From Rhabdaerophilum sp. SD176 (GTDB lineage: Bacteria > Pseudomonadota > Alphaproteobacteria > Rhizobiales > Beijerinckiaceae): a stretch of DNA of 64,000 nucleotides. Each line of letters begins with the position of its first letter. Position 1 is the first letter of the stretch. The position numbers and the translations under genes are program-made. Of the stretch, positions 55,254 through 64,000 are shown piece by piece. The notes beneath the pieces were generated by a model. It was not told the origin of the DNA and did no database searches. It worked only from the letters and a program-made list of their open reading frames with translations. The DNA is taken from the NCBI RefSeq assembly GCF_030143245.1, contig NZ_JARJNS010000001.1, positions 248,001-312,000 on the forward strand. Reading direction: 5' to 3'.

Positions 55254-55706
55254 ATGACGGCTTCCGACGATCCACTCGCCCTCGACAACCAGCTCTGCTT
55301 CGCGGTCTATTCCACGGCGCATGCCTTCAACCGCCTCTATCGGCAGCAGCTGGCCGCACTCGGGCTGACCTATCCGCAATATCTTGTCCTGCTTGTCCTC
55401 TGGGAAAACGCTCCGGTGCCGGTCAAGGCGATCGGGGAGCGGCTGATGCTCGATTCCGGCACGCTGACGCCGCTGCTCAAACGCATGGAGACCATGGGTC
55501 TGATCCGCCGCGAACGGGCAACCCGCGACGAGAGGCAGGTGCTGGTCCGCCCCAGTGCAGCGGGCCTCGCCCTGAAGGAAAAGGCAAAGGCTCTGCCGCC
55601 GGCGGTCGCCTGTGCCAGCGGCCTCGATCGCGAAACCCTCGGGCGGATGGCGGAGGGCCTGCGTTTGCTGCGCGGCCAACTCCTTGCGGCCACGCTGCCG
55701 GAATGA
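55254..55706 (+). CDS. ohrR: OhrR, MarR-family organic peroxide sensor
   Basis: 150 residues. Winged-helix MarR fold. The N-terminal sensing Cys is Cys15 in LDNQLCFAVYSTAHAF. The recognition helix region reads VKAIGERLMLDSGTLTPLLKRMETMGLI and the wing RRERATRDERQVLV. It represses ohr until the Cys is oxidised by organic peroxides. AGAGGG precedes the ATG at 55254; the upstream ATG at 55182 lies inside the operator and is unlikely. Confidence 0.94.
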   Translation: MTASDDPLALDNQLCFAVYSTAHAFNRLYRQQLAALGLTYPQYLVLLVLWENAPVPVKAIGERLMLDSGTLTPLLKRMETMGLIRRERATRDERQVLVRPSAAGLALKEKAKALPPAVACASGLDRETLGRMAEGLRLLRGQLLAATLPE

Positions 55707-55775
55707 GCTGCCAAACCCGGCAAGGCAGAGCCAACAACCGCAGAACCGGCTCCCTTCAAAAGGTCCGGTCATGAA

Positions 55776-55800
55776 AAAGCCGGCGCGACGCGCCGGCTTT
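55776..55800 (-). terminator. Intrinsic terminator of the BMP transporter operon
   Basis: AAAGCCGGCGC (55776-55786), loop GAC, GCGCCGGCTTT (55790-55800): perfect 11-bp stem. On the minus strand it is followed by five T residues, fitting a rho-independent terminator after the substrate-binding protein gene at 55829. It may also stop ohrR transcripts from the other side. Confidence 0.85.
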
Positions 55801-55828
55801 CCATATTCAACCTGATGGTCCGGAACGC

Positions 55829-56896
55829 TTATTTCGGGATCGTGCCTTCGATGCCCTGCACGTAGAAATTCATGCCGACAACCTGCGCGTCCGTCAGCCG
55901 GTCGCCACCCTTGCACTCGACTGTCTTGCCGTCCTGGGCGACGATGGGGCACATGAACGCGTCGATCTTGCCCGATTTCAGCCCGGCCTCGGTTTCCTCG
56001 GCCAGCTGCTTCACATCCTCGGGCATGTTGACATAGGGGCCCATCTTGACCTTGCCCTTGGCGAGGCCGTCGAACACGTCCTGGCTCTGCCACTTGCCCT
56101 CGAGCACGGCACGGGTGCGCTCGACATAATAGGGCGCCCAGTCATCGATGATCGAGGTCAGAATGTGATTCGGCGCGAAGCGCGTCATGTCCGAGGCCTG
56201 GCCGAAGGCCAGCTTGCCCCGGGCCGAAGCCTGCTGCAGCGGCGCCGGGCTGTCCGTATGCTGGGTGATGATATCCGCACCCTGGTCGAGCAACGCCTTG
56301 GCCGCGTCACCTTCCTTGCCCGGATCGAACCAGGCATTCGCCCAGGCGATCTTGATCTTGACGTTCGGATTGACCGATTTCGCCCCGAGATAGAAGGCAT
56401 TGATGCCGGCGATGACTTCCGGAATCGGCATCGCGCCGACATAGCCGAGCGTATTGGTCTTTGTCATCTTGCCGGCAATCTTGCCGATGATGAACCGACC
56501 CTCATGGAACTTGGCCGAATAGGTGGCAACGTTCTTGTCCCGCTTGAACCCGGTGGCATGCTCGAACATGACATTCGGATATTTCTTCGCCACCTTGAGC
56601 GTCGGCTCCATATAGCCGAACGAGGTGGTGAAGATCAGCTTGTGGCCAGTCCGGGCCAGCTGCTCGATGGAGCGCTCGCTGTCGGCTTCCGGAACGCTTT
56701 CGATGAAGGTCGTCTCGACCCGGCCCGGAAAGGCCTTCTCGATGGCCTTGCGGCCCTCGTCATGCTGGTAGGACCAGCCGAAATCGCCCACCGGACCAAC
56801 ATAGATGAAGCCGACCTTCAGCTTTTCCTGCGCGAATGCCGGCGCGGCAACGCCCAGCGACAGCGCCACAGCCGCCAAAAACCCTGTTCTCGACAT
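55829..56896 (-). CDS. BMP-family ABC transporter substrate-binding lipoprotein-like protein
   Basis: 355 residues. Signal peptide MSRTGFLAAVALSLGVAAPAFAQ, then the BMP (PnrA/Med) fold: VGFIYVGPVGDFGWSYQHDEGR, IFTTSFGYMEPTLKVAKKYPNVMFEHATG, YVGAMPIPEVIAGINAFYLGAK and NAWFDPGKEGDAAKALLDQGADIITQHTDSPAP. BMP proteins bind purine or pyrimidine nucleosides. There is no lipobox Cys, so it is periplasmic. GGGGGTAG precedes the ATG at 56896. Last gene of the operon qor-ATPase-permease-permease-BMP. Confidence 0.92.
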   Translation of the reverse strand: MSRTGFLAAVALSLGVAAPAFAQEKLKVGFIYVGPVGDFGWSYQHDEGRKAIEKAFPGRVETTFIESVPEADSERSIEQLARTGHKLIFTTSFGYMEPTLKVAKKYPNVMFEHATGFKRDKNVATYSAKFHEGRFIIGKIAGKMTKTNTLGYVGAMPIPEVIAGINAFYLGAKSVNPNVKIKIAWANAWFDPGKEGDAAKALLDQGADIITQHTDSPAPLQQASARGKLAFGQASDMTRFAPNHILTSIIDDWAPYYVERTRAVLEGKWQSQDVFDGLAKGKVKMGPYVNMPEDVKQLAEETEAGLKSGKIDAFMCPIVAQDGKTVECKGGDRLTDAQVVGMNFYVQGIEGTIPK

Positions 56897-56964
56897 GACT
56901 ACCCCCAGATACGCGATGCCCAACGTCTTCCGCCTGGCCGGCATCGCCGCGGCCAGGCTTGAAT

Positions 56965-57882
56965 CTATCGTTCCGGAACAAAAGGCTGGCCGAGCGATCC
57001 TGCCGCGCCGGCGCCCTTGCGCCCGGAGATCGAGAGGAAGAGTAGCGCAGCGATGGTCATCAGGTAAGGCAGCGCCGACAGGAATTGCGACGGCAACCCG
57101 ATGGCGCCCGCCTGCGCATGCAGTTGCGCAACGGTGATCCCTCCGAAGAGATAGGCGCCCAGCACCAGCCGCCAGACATGCCCGGCGGCAAAAACCACGA
57201 GCGCCAGCGCGATCCAGCCTCGCCCGGCACTCATCCCGGGCGACCAGAACCGCGTGTAGATCAGCGAGAGATAGGCCCCGGCGAGGCCCGCCAGAAGCCC
57301 GCCGAACAGGATCGCGACCAGCCGGATCCGCTTGACCGGCAGGCCGAGCGCATGGGCAGAGCCATGGCTTTCACCCACCGCCCGCAACAGCAGGCCGAAC
57401 CGGCTGCGGTTCAGCCCCCAGGCCACGAAGCCGATCAGCGCCAGCGAGAGGAAGAACACGAAATCACCGGTGAAGATCGCCTTGCCGAGCACCGGGATCT
57501 CGCTCAGCAGCGGGATCTTCACCGGCGGGATGGCCGCGCGGGGCTGGCCGACAAAGCCCTGCCCGATCAGCCCGGCCAGCCCGAGCCCCATGATGGTCAG
57601 GGCAAGCCCGGTCGCGACCTGGTTCGTCGCGAAGACCAGGACCATGAGCGCGAAGACCGCCGAAAGCGCCATCCCGGCCAAGGCGCCGGCGAGGATGCCG
57701 AGAACACTCGAATCCGTCAGGACCGCCGCCGCGAAACCGGTGGCCGCGCCGACAATCATCATGCCCTCGACACCGAGATTGAGCACGCCCGCCCGCTCGG
57801 TAACATGCTCGCCAAGTGCAGCGATCAGCAGCGGCGTGGCAGCGGTGAATACCGTAGCGAGGATGAAGGGCAGCATCTCCAT
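56965..57882 (-). CDS. Nucleoside-type ABC transporter permease (second subunit)
   Basis: 305 residues with about nine hydrophobic segments, BPD_transp_2 family (RbsC/NupQ type): LGEHVTERAGVLNLGVEGMMIVGAATGF, TNQVATGLALTIMGLGLAGLIGQG, AGAYLSLIY. The GERAGVLNLGVEG-type motif is diagnostic for the second nucleoside permease. It starts at the stop of the preceding permease (TGATG). Confidence 0.92.
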   Translation of the reverse strand: MEMLPFILATVFTAATPLLIAALGEHVTERAGVLNLGVEGMMIVGAATGFAAAVLTDSSVLGILAGALAGMALSAVFALMVLVFATNQVATGLALTIMGLGLAGLIGQGFVGQPRAAIPPVKIPLLSEIPVLGKAIFTGDFVFFLSLALIGFVAWGLNRSRFGLLLRAVGESHGSAHALGLPVKRIRLVAILFGGLLAGLAGAYLSLIYTRFWSPGMSAGRGWIALALVVFAAGHVWRLVLGAYLFGGITVAQLHAQAGAIGLPSQFLSALPYLMTIAALLFLSISGRKGAGAAGSLGQPFVPER

Positions 57883-58951
57883 CAGGCCGTTTCCTTCCGG
57901 AATTCAAGGCGATAGCGGTTGAGACTCTCGCCCGCGAGCACGCAGAGCAACAGCATGCCCATGAAGAAGCGGGTCAGATCGAAGGGCAGCTTCAGCGAAA
58001 CCTGCGCGCTCTCCGCCCCGATCAGCAGCACGGCGATGACCAACGAGGACAACATGGCGCCGACAGGCGAGAGCCGGCCGAGAAAGGCGACGATGATCGC
58101 CGTGAAGCCAAGCCCCTGCCCGAAGCCAGGCCGGAGCTGGCCGACCTGCCCGGACACTTCGATCATGCCGGCAAGGCCCGCAAGCCCGCCCGAGATCAGG
58201 AAGACAACCAGCGTAATCCGCATCTCGTTGAACCCGGCGAAATTGGCTGCGCGCGGTGCCTCGCCGCTGGCCTTGACGGCAAAGCCGAACAGCGACCGCC
58301 GGAAAACGAGGATGGCCACCAGCACGACCAGCAGCGCCAGCGCGAAACCGGCATGGAGGCGGCCACCCTCGAAGAGCGGCTGCAGCTGCGCCGCATCGGT
58401 GAAGGGCACGCTCTGCGGGAAATTGAACCCCTTCGGATCACGCCACGGCCCGCGCACGAGATAATCGAGCAGCAATTCCGCCACATAGACCAGCATCAGG
58501 CTGGTCAGGATCTCGCTGATGCCGAAGCGATTCCGCAGAACGGCGGGAATGGCGGCATAAAGCATACCGCCTGCCACGCCGGCCAGCATCATCAGCGGCA
58601 GGATCCACGGCCCGGCAAGGCCATGCGTGGCGATGGCAACCCCGCCGCCGAAAATACCGCCGAGCAGGAACTGCCCCTCCGCCCCGATATTCCAGCGATT
58701 GGCGCGGAAGCAGAAGATCAGCCCGATCGAGATCAGCATCAGCGGGGTGGATTTGAGCAGCACCTCCTGCAAGGCCCAGGGGTCGGTCAACGGCTCGCGC
58801 AGGAAGACATCGAAGGCCTTGGCCGGCGAGCGGCCCATCAGCCAGACGATGAGCCCGCCGATCAGCAGGGCTACGACCAGCGCGAGAACCGGCGTCAGGA
58901 CCTGCCGGATGAGCGAGACCTCCCGCCTCGGCACGAGGGCGAGGTTGAAGC

Positions 58952-58955
<4 letters not shown>
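57882..58955 (-). CDS. Nucleoside-type ABC transporter permease (first subunit)
   Basis: 357 residues, about nine hydrophobic segments, BPD_transp_2 family (NupP/YufP type): LLKSTPLMLISIGLIFCFRANRWNIGAEGQFLLGG, LTSLMLVYVAELLLDYLVRG, GQGLGFTAIIVAFLGRLSPVGAMLSSLVIA. FRANRWNIGAEGQ is the family's signature loop. Its start overlaps the ATPase stop by four bases and the two permeases are coupled. Confidence 0.92.
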
Positions 58956-60471
<1,516 letters not shown>

Positions 60472-60472
<1 letters not shown>

Positions 60473-61446
60473 CAGGGGATCAGAACGGTCGAGCCGGTGG
60501 TCTTGCGGCCCTCGAGCGCCCGATGCGCATCGGCAACCTTGGCCAGCGGGAAACGCTGGTCGATCGGCACCGTCAGCGTGCCCTTCGCCACCGCGCCAAA
60601 CAGCCGCCTTGCCATGGCGGCATAGGTCTGCGGATTGCCGATATGGGTGAACAGCGTCGGTCGCGTTGCGTAGAGGCTGCCCTTTTTGGCGAGAAGCCCG
60701 ATATCGAAAGCCTCCACCGAGCCCGAGGCATTGCCGAAGCTCACGAAGGTGCCGAACGGCTTCAGGCAATCCAGCGAGGCCGGGAACGTGGCCTTGCCGA
60801 CGCCGTCATAGACGACATCGCAGAGCCCGCCCTTGGTGATCTCCTTCACGCGGGCAGCAAAATCCTCGGAATTGTAGTTGATGACGTGATGCGCGCCGTA
60901 TTTCTTCGCGAGCTTCGCCTTGTCCGGCGAGCCGACCGTGCCGATCACGGTGGCGCCGAGGGATTTCGCCCATTGCACCAGCAGGGTGCCGGTGCCGCCG
61001 GCAGCCGCATGGATCAGCACCGTATGGCCCTTCTTCACCTTGAAGGTACGGAACAGCAGATATTCCGCCGTCAGGCCCTTGAGCATCATCGCCGCGGCGG
61101 TCTCGAAACTCACCTTGGCCGGGATCTTCACCAGTGCGCTGGCGGGAATGTTGCGGATCTCCGCATAGGCGCCGAGCGTGCCGACATAGGCCACCCGGTC
61201 ACCCGGCTTCAGCCCCGTCACGGCGCTGCCGATAGCCCGGACAATGCCTGCCCCCTCGTTGCCGGGCGTGAACGGCATGGACGGCGCCGGATACAGCCCC
61301 GTGCGGAAATAGGTGTCGATATAGTTGAGGCCGATCGCCTTGTGCTCGATCGTCACCTCATTGGCGCCCGGCGCCGGCACTGCGACATCTTCGAGTGTCA
61401 GAACGTCCGGTCCGCCATGGGCGGCCACGCGTACAACCTTGGCCAT
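60472..61446 (-). CDS. Quinone oxidoreductase (zeta-crystallin type MDR)
   Basis: 324 residues. Zinc-free medium-chain reductase: AHGGPDVLTLEDVAVPAPGANEV, GLNYIDTYFRTGLYPAPSMPFTPGNEGAGIV, NADPH motif IHAAAGGTGTLLVQWAKSLGATVIGTV and YNSEDFAARVKEIT. One-electron reduction of quinones with NADPH is the usual activity. The ATG at 61446 is the conserved start. Lead gene of the nucleoside transporter operon, to which it is fused by a stop/start overlap; the functional link is unclear. Confidence 0.92.
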
Positions 61447-61658
61447 TGAATTCTCCGTCCCTGTGCGACGGCCTTGCAGCCGCCTATCCATGCCTCATCC
61501 GTGCATCAAACAGGAATGATTTCAAGCGCCAACCGGGGATGGCGGGTGCGAAGGCTGGGAACAAGGCCGAAGGTCGAATCCATGGGGCGGCCACAAGGCT
61601 TGAAGGACCGGCCAAGCGGGCGCATGGTGCGCCCGCATCCGGGTTGGAGGCTGGAGAC

Positions 61659-62843
61659 ATGTCAAGAAGCGATGTCACGATTGTCGGTGGCGGCGCGGCC
61701 GGGCTGAGCGCTGGGCTCGGGTTGGCGCAGGCGGGCCTGAGCGTCAATCTGCTCGGCGCCCCGACAGCAATCCGCGATGATGGCCGTTCGGCCGCGCTCT
61801 TCCAGACCAGCCTCGATTTCCTCGCCGGGCTCGGCATCGGCCCGGCCTTGCAGGAAAAGGCGGCCGCCTTACGGGCCATCCGCATTGTCGACCTGACCGG
61901 CGGGCTTGTCCGCGCGCCCACCACCACCTTCCGCGCCCTCGAGATCGGGCAGGAGGCCTTCGGCTGGAATATCGCCAATGCCGATATCCTCGCGGTGATG
62001 ATGGAGGCCGCGCGGCAGACGCCAGGTCTGACCTTGTCCGACGCGCAGTTCCGAAGCTTCCAGGCCTCCGAAGACGGCGTGGTCATCGAGATGGAGGACG
62101 GCTCGAGCCATGAAAGCCGCCTGCTTGTCGGCGCGGATGGCCAGAATTCGAAGACGCGCGAGGCAGCCGGCATGGCCTTCCGCACCAAGGATTACCCGCA
62201 GACCGCCCTCACCTGCCGGCTGCGGCATCCGAAGGATCACGAGGATATCTCCACCGAATTCCACACCCGCGAGGGGCCGTTCACCTTCGTCCCTTCCGGC
62301 GACGGTGTCTCGGCCCTCGTCTGGATCATGCGGCCCGACAAGGCCGAGAACATGCTCGCCCTGTCGCGCGAGCGGCTGGCAGAGATCATCACCCGCCGGT
62401 CCTCGTCCTTCCTCGGCCCGGTGGAGATCATCAGCGCCATCGGCGCGGTGCCGATGCGCAAACGCGTGGCCGAGAGGCTCGTGTCCGGCCGCGTGGCGTT
62501 GATCGGCGAGGCTGCGCATGCTTTCCCGCCCATCGGCGCGCAGGGGCTCAATCTCGGCCTGAAGGATGTGGAATCGCTCGTCCGGCGCCTGGTCGCCGCG
62601 CATCGCGAGGGTGACGACCTTGCGGCAGCCCTGCCGCTCTACGCGCAGGATCGCAAGCTGGACATGGATATGCGGGCCACCGGCGTCGACCTGATGAACA
62701 GCGCCCTGATTGCCGATTTCCTGCCGCTGGACATCACCCGGGCGCTGGCCCTGACCGCGCTGAAGCAGGTCGCCCCGCTTCGCCAGCTCGCCATGCGGAT
62801 CGGCAGCTGGACGCCGCCCTTCAGCCAGAAGCGCAGCGCCTGA
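61659..62843 (+). CDS. UbiH/UbiF/VisC-type FAD-dependent monooxygenase
   Basis: 394 residues. FAD fingerprint VTIVGGGAAGLSAGLGLAQAGLSVNLLG, mid motif LLVGADGQNSKTREAAG, and the second FAD site RVALIGEAAHAFPPIGAQGLNLGLKDVESL. Family members hydroxylate the ubiquinone ring. Which carbon it modifies cannot be told here. GGAGGCTGGAG precedes the ATG at 61659; longer frames upstream are not conserved-looking. Divergent from the quinone oxidoreductase. Confidence 0.9.
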   Translation: MSRSDVTIVGGGAAGLSAGLGLAQAGLSVNLLGAPTAIRDDGRSAALFQTSLDFLAGLGIGPALQEKAAALRAIRIVDLTGGLVRAPTTTFRALEIGQEAFGWNIANADILAVMMEAARQTPGLTLSDAQFRSFQASEDGVVIEMEDGSSHESRLLVGADGQNSKTREAAGMAFRTKDYPQTALTCRLRHPKDHEDISTEFHTREGPFTFVPSGDGVSALVWIMRPDKAENMLALSRERLAEIITRRSSSFLGPVEIISAIGAVPMRKRVAERLVSGRVALIGEAAHAFPPIGAQGLNLGLKDVESLVRRLVAAHREGDDLAAALPLYAQDRKLDMDMRATGVDLMNSALIADFLPLDITRALALTALKQVAPLRQLAMRIGSWTPPFSQKRSA

Positions 62844-62846
62844 CGT

Positions 62847-63800
62847 TCAGAGCACCGGCAGGCGGTTCTCGGCGATCAGCCAGAGCAGCCCCGTCACCGT
62901 GACGATCGAGACAAGCGTGCCTACCAGCACGCCCGACGAAGCGCGCTCGACATAGGTTTCGTATTGCCGCGCCATGACGAAGACGTTGAGCGCCGGCGGC
63001 AGGGCGGCCATCAGCGTGGCGGTGAGGATCCAGACGCGGTCGAACCCGCCGATCAGGCTCAGCACCACGAAAACAAGGGTCGGATGCAGGATCAGCTTGA
63101 CGAAAAGATGCGCCGGCATTTCCCGCGGGATCGTGGTGAGCGGGCGCAACGCTACCGTCACCCCGAGCGCGAACAGCGCGACCGGCGCCGCCGCGCCCTT
63201 GAGCAGGACCAGCATCGTATCGACGGCCTGCGGCGGCTGCCATTTGAAATAGGCGGCGATCACGCCCGCAAAAGTGGCGACATTGAACGGATGGGTGAAA
63301 ATCCGGATCGCGATCAGCCGCGTCGTCGCCCAGAAGCGGATCTTCTCGCCACCGCCAAGCGCCATCAGGAATGGCACGATCGTGAAAAGCAGCATCGAAT
63401 CGAACACGAAGATCAGCGCCGTCGGCACCGAGGAGCCGGGCCCCAAAGCGGCAAGCGTCAGGCCCGGACCCATATAGCCGACATTCGAATAGGCGCCGAA
63501 CACGCCCTGGATGGTCGATTCGCGGATATTCCCGCGTGAAGCAAAGATCCCGATCCCGAAGGACAGGAAAAACGCGAGATAGGTGCAGAAGGTCGTCGTC
63601 GCGATAAAGCGCCAGTTCGTCAGCTGCTCGAACGGCGTCGCGCCGATCAGCTTGAAGAAAAGCGGCGGCAGCGCGATATAGACAATGAAGAAATTCATCC
63701 AGGCCAGCCCGCTTTCCGCGATCTTCATGAACCGGCCACAGGCAAAGCCGAGCAGGATCAGGCCGAAGAACGGGAAGGCAAGGGAAACGACGGGGCTCAT
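62847..63800 (-). CDS. AEC (auxin efflux carrier) family transporter
   Basis: 317 residues with about ten hydrophobic segments in two five-helix halves. Features: FFGLILLGFACGRFMKI, NFFIVYIALPPLFFKLIG, GVFGAYSNVGYMGPGLTLAALG, and KLILHPTLVFVVLSLIGGF. The NVGYMGPGL crossover motif is typical for AEC permeases of malonate, malate or auxin. Substrate unknown. It converges on the UbiH-type gene. Confidence 0.88.
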   Translation of the reverse strand: MSPVVSLAFPFFGLILLGFACGRFMKIAESGLAWMNFFIVYIALPPLFFKLIGATPFEQLTNWRFIATTTFCTYLAFFLSFGIGIFASRGNIRESTIQGVFGAYSNVGYMGPGLTLAALGPGSSVPTALIFVFDSMLLFTIVPFLMALGGGEKIRFWATTRLIAIRIFTHPFNVATFAGVIAAYFKWQPPQAVDTMLVLLKGAAAPVALFALGVTVALRPLTTIPREMPAHLFVKLILHPTLVFVVLSLIGGFDRVWILTATLMAALPPALNVFVMARQYETYVERASSGVLVGTLVSIVTVTGLLWLIAENRLPVL

Positions 63801-63958
63801 GCGGGAGGGCGAGACCTTGGGTCCTTGACGATCAGGGACGGTTCCGGGAAGAAGCCCTCGATAGCACCTTCATCCCCGCTGTCCAATCCTCCGGATGGCC
63901 AACCGGCCCGTGATCAGGAACCCCGTTGACGACACCTCCACTCCCCCCCGCCCGCGCG

Positions 63959-64000
63959 ATGCGGTTCCGGCTCGAGGCCCTCGGCTTCCGGGCGATGGCC
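63959..64000 (+). CDS. Start of a further gene, cut by the window edge
   Basis: Only 14 codons: ATG at 63959 gives MRFRLEALGFRAMA. A TTG at 63926 in the same frame is the alternative. The sequence resembles the N-terminus of LPS lauroyl/lysophospholipid acyltransferases (RLEALGxRA), but 14 residues are too few to be sure. It is divergent from the AEC transporter with a 158-base spacer. Confidence 0.3.
   Translation, partial: MRFRLEALGFRAMA

Overview
The window is dense, high-GC bacterial chromosome with almost no spacer DNA. It looks like an alphaproteobacterium, most likely order Hyphomicrobiales (Rhizobiales). The evidence is gene order: pdhA-pdhB(lipoyl)-pdhC-GDSL hydrolase-lpdA-lipA-RatA/COQ10, then cinA and a fused ispDF divergent from dusB-ntrB-ntrC-ntrY-ntrX-hfq-hflX, and a dacA-tmk-holB-metG-tatD-MBL run. 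No rRNA, CRISPR array, insertion sequence or prophage was seen. There is one tRNA, tRNA-Ser(UGA).

Layout. 1-3.5 kb: a DUF350 / DUF1190 / glutathionylspermidine-synthase-like cassette, a VOC-fold gene of mosaic composition and a second DUF1190-like gene. 3.5-8.8 kb: kdsA, a TerB-like protein, a thioredoxin-fold exporter protein, queF, eno, a DMT exporter and an ftsB-like gene. 9-18.3 kb: the pyruvate dehydrogenase and lipoate block, with several small membrane or unknown genes inserted. 18.3-30.5 kb: cinA, ispDF, dusB, two NtrB/C-type two-component systems (NtrBC and NtrYX), hfq, hflX and mazG. 30.8-38.7 kb, minus strand: MBL hydrolase, tatD, metG, holB, tmk, a D,D-carboxypeptidase homologue with degenerate motifs, rlpA and a small secreted protein. 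38.9-39.4 kb: tRNA-Ser followed by a short AT-rich patch. 39.5-41.8 kb: a Kef-type antiporter.

41.8-52.3 kb is the accessory region of most interest. A NitT/TauT (NMT1/THI5-like) ABC importer is transcribed away from an operon of FAD-linked oxidase, flavodoxin-fold NAD(P)H oxidoreductase, creatininase-family hydrolase and a LMW-phosphatase-like protein. A second operon converges on it and carries a CodA-like amidohydrolase and paralogues of the same FAD oxidase and NAD(P)H oxidoreductase. A Rid-family protein lies at the far end. The importer/oxidase divergent promoter region contains three closely spaced palindromes. I read this as an uncharacterised catabolic locus for an imported N-heterocyclic or amidic compound; the substrate cannot be named from the sequence.

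52.3-64 kb: rimO, a second DMT exporter, ohr/ohrR with its operator, a BMP-type nucleoside ABC importer translationally coupled to a quinone oxidoreductase, a UbiH-family monooxygenase, an AEC transporter and the first codons of a further gene. All functional calls are from reading motifs and gene order; no database search was possible.
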